Source of the DNA: Faecalicatena orotica
Lineage (GTDB): Bacteria > Bacillota > Clostridia > Lachnospirales > Lachnospiraceae
Length of the DNA: 64,000 nucleotides
Reading direction: 5' to 3'
NCBI RefSeq assembly: GCF_003149245.1
Contig: NZ_QGDL01000002.1
Span: 367,433 to 431,432, forward strand
Notes under the pieces: generated by a model
Database searches by the model: none
What the model was told of the DNA's origin: nothing
Seen by the model: the letters and a program-made list of their open reading frames with translations, nothing else
Translations under genes and position numbers: made by a program
Part shown: piece after piece, positions 62,246 through 64,000 of the stretch
How the letters are laid out: each line of letters starts with the position of its first letter
Position numbering within the stretch: position 1 is the stretch's first letter

Positions 62246-63627
62246 AGTTAAACGAGGAACAGCTCATTTATTTAAAAAGGCTGATAGAGCCAGCAAGAAT
62301 ACAGACAGGAAAAGAGATCGGAGAAGACTACAGTCATGATGAGCTGGGAGGTATCACCGCGTATCCGGATGTTCTTATAAAAGTGATATCGACAGAAGAA
62401 GTTTCAAAAATCATGACATATGCATATAAACAGGATATTCCCGTTGTAGTCAGGGGCGCAGGGACCGGACTTGTAGGTGCGGCAGTAGCCGTATGCGGGG
62501 GGATCATGATCGAGACAACCTTGATGAATCATGTGCTAGAACTGGATGAAGAGAATCTCACAGTGACGGTTGAACCCGGTGTCCTTTTGATGGAACTGGC
62601 ACAGTTTGCAGAGGAACACAGTTTTCTGTATCCGCCTGATCCAGGGGAAAAGTCGGCGACTATAGGGGGAAATATAAGTACAAACGCCGGAGGAATGAGG
62701 GCGGTGAAGTATGGTGTTACAAGAGATTATGTAAGAGGACTGACGGTGGTGCTTCCCAATGGGAAAGTAGAGAAATTTGGCGGCAAAATAGTAAAGAATA
62801 GTTCGGGGTACAGCTTAAAAGATCTGATCGTCGGCTCGGAGGGTACGCTTGGTATCATTACAGAGGCGATTTTGAAATTAGTGCCTTTACCAAACAAAAG
62901 TGTAAGTTTACTGGTTCCCTATGAAAAAATAGAAGATGCGATCGAAACAGTACCAAAGATTATCAAATTAAAAACGACTCCCACGGCTATTGAATTTATG
63001 GAGAGAAATGTCCTGCTTTTTGCGGAAGAATTTCTGGGAAGAAAGTTTCCGGATACAAAAAGTGAAGCTTACCTTCTGCTTACATTCGACGGTAGTTCTT
63101 CTGTGCAGGTTGAGTCAGAATACGAGACAGTAGCACAGTATTGTCTGGAGCATGGAGCCAGAGATGTCTTTATTGTAGACACGCCGGAGCGCAGAGACGC
63201 GGTATGGTCTGCAAGGGGGGCTTTTCTAGAAGCGATCAAAGCATCAACTACGGAGATGGATGAGTGTGATGTGGTGGTGCCGAGAAATTGTGTGGCCGAA
63301 TTTATACTATTTACCCACAGCCTTTCTAAGAAATTCAATATCAGGATTCCCAGTTTCGGGCATGCGGGAGACGGCAACCTGCATATCTATATCTGCCGGG
63401 ACCGGCTTGCAGAACAAGAGTGGAAATGTACTTTGTCAGAAGTTTTCGCGGAAATGTACGAAAAGGCGTTAAAACTGGGAGGAGCGGTTTCGGGCGAACA
63501 CGGCGTCGGATATGCGAAGAAAAAATATCTCAGGAAACAGGTGGGAGATGAACAGATACGGCTGATGCGGGAGATAAAACGCGTATTCGATCCAAAAGGA
63601 CTGCTCAACCCACAGAAAGTAATCTGA
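62242..63627 (+). CDS. FAD-binding oxidoreductase, GlcD/lactate dehydrogenase type
   Basis: Flavoprotein of 461 residues. The FAD_binding_4 domain has [40 protein letters not shown], and [19 protein letters not shown]. The C-terminal FAD-oxidase domain ends with [18 protein letters not shown]. It oxidises a 2-hydroxyacid, likely lactate or glycolate. The trio EtfB-EtfA-dehydrogenase corresponds to the Acetobacterium woodii LctBCD confurcating lactate dehydrogenase, which uses NAD and reduced ferredoxin. Substrate not decided. Confidence 0.9.
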   Translation: MKLNEEQLIYLKRLIEPARIQTGKEIGEDYSHDELGGITAYPDVLIKVISTEEVSKIMTYAYKQDIPVVVRGAGTGLVGAAVAVCGGIMIETTLMNHVLELDEENLTVTVEPGVLLMELAQFAEEHSFLYPPDPGEKSATIGGNISTNAGGMRAVKYGVTRDYVRGLTVVLPNGKVEKFGGKIVKNSSGYSLKDLIVGSEGTLGIITEAILKLVPLPNKSVSLLVPYEKIEDAIETVPKIIKLKTTPTAIEFMERNVLLFAEEFLGRKFPDTKSEAYLLLTFDGSSSVQVESEYETVAQYCLEHGARDVFIVDTPERRDAVWSARGAFLEAIKASTTEMDECDVVVPRNCVAEFILFTHSLSKKFNIRIPSFGHAGDGNLHIYICRDRLAEQEWKCTLSEVFAEMYEKALKLGGAVSGEHGVGYAKKKYLRKQVGDEQIRLMREIKRVFDPKGLLNPQKVI

Positions 63628-64000
63628 GGGTAAAAAACGTAAATAAATATTCGTGAATTCCAAAACTGAACCCTGTATGCAAGACTAAATCCCACGTACC
63701 ATTAAAAAACGTACTGATTTAAAGAAATTTTTCATCACATTTGCGCCATTACGTGCTAAAATAAATATGAATTTATAAGAAACTCCATAAACCGGGTACA
63801 GCAAACAGACCTCTGGGAGATCGACTTGCAAGACTAACTCCTACAGGTCGGACATGATGATGTGAAAGTTGTCCGGGATATGGTGGCTTGTATTTTTATC
63901 GTTTAATGCTTAAGCAGCTTCGGGCTTAGTACCACATCATCAGGTGCTATGTACTGAAGCTGCAGTGCTTTCAGCACTTCTTCATCAAACATTTTAAACG
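63628..64000. other. 373-bp tail with no complete gene
   Basis: No full gene, RNA gene or clear terminator was recognised. The 11-mer TGCAAGACTAA occurs at 63678-63688 and 63827-63837. CGGACA and TGTCCG form a small hairpin near 63850-63875. On the minus strand a reading frame enters from the right edge and stops at 63903. Confidence 0.5.
63903..63998 (-). CDS. Possible C-terminal end of a minus-strand gene cut by the window edge
   Basis: Open from the right edge to a TAA at 63905-63903, giving 31 residues that end with LQYIAPDDVVLSPKLLKH. An internal ATG lies at 63992. Too short to assign; no clear codon-bias or family evidence. It may be a small ORF or chance. Confidence 0.25.
   Translation of the reverse strand, partial: FKMFDEEVLKALQLQYIAPDDVVLSPKLLKH

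Noticed and set aside
63628..64000. Insertion-sequence end or att site in the final 370 bp
   Set aside because: The repeated 11-mer is suggestive, but no transposase, terminal inverted repeat or target duplication can be shown from this window.

Overview
The window looks like chromosome from an anaerobic Gram-positive gut-type clostridium, most likely a Lachnospiraceae member. This is inferred from the gene content: [FeFe]-hydrogenase maturation genes, two glycyl-radical enzyme systems, a class III ribonucleotide reductase, many lipoprotein-type binding proteins, AGGAGG-like ribosome binding sites and intermediate GC content. No rRNA, tRNA, CRISPR array, prophage or complete insertion sequence was recognised.

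Layout. 1-5.7 kb: the end of a CUT1 sugar ABC transporter, then a YesMN-type two-component system co-transcribed with a second solute-binding lipoprotein. 5.9-14.5 kb: a rubredoxin/glutamate-synthase-like FMN enzyme; a membrane-lipid group (CDP-alcohol phosphatidyltransferase, DedA, GT4 glycosyltransferase, LPLAT); an OmpR-type two-component system bracketed by two palindromes of one family; a CPBP protease. 14.5-18.9 kb, minus strand: TM1266 regulator-hydE-hydG-hydF behind a long structured leader that ends in a terminator with a matching antiterminator. 19.1-19.7 kb: a frameshifted pentapeptide-repeat gene. 19.9-26.8 kb: trans-4-hydroxyproline use (glycyl-radical activase, HypD, a GntR regulator and proC). 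An AT-rich AlbA_2/Schlafen-like regulator and an acylphosphatase gene lie between the regulator and proC. The GntR gene and proC share an identical 17-bp operator.

26.9-35.7 kb: an AraC-controlled cluster with a DapA-family aldolase, a TRAP transporter, a large cytosolic glycoside hydrolase and a YhcH/YiaL protein, probably for an acidic glycoside. 35.8-40.7 kb: a TetR regulator, NrdG, NrdD fused to a redoxin domain, and a thioredoxin-reductase-like protein. 40.7-49.3 kb: a CdaR/PucR regulator, the shared sugar-importer ATPase (UgpC/MsmX type), two EamA transporters, an unrecognised possibly papain-like protein next to an arylsulfotransferase-like lipid-anchored protein, a cyclophilin and a GntR regulator. 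49.4-52.9 kb: ecfA1-ecfA2-ecfT-truA behind a second structured leader. 53.2-60.1 kb: a sialic-acid-like cluster with NanA-like lyase, ABC importer, GldA-like dehydrogenase, NanE and RpiR regulator, but no NanK kinase. 60.2-63.6 kb: EtfB-EtfA-FAD dehydrogenase, resembling electron-confurcating lactate dehydrogenase. The last 370 bp hold no complete gene.

The best candidates for something undescribed are the two RNA leaders (hydrogenase maturation and ECF module), the kinase-less NanE/GldA-like cluster, and the TRAP/glycoside hydrolase/aldolase/YhcH cluster. Two unrelated-looking families of palindromic REP-like elements sit at gene boundaries.
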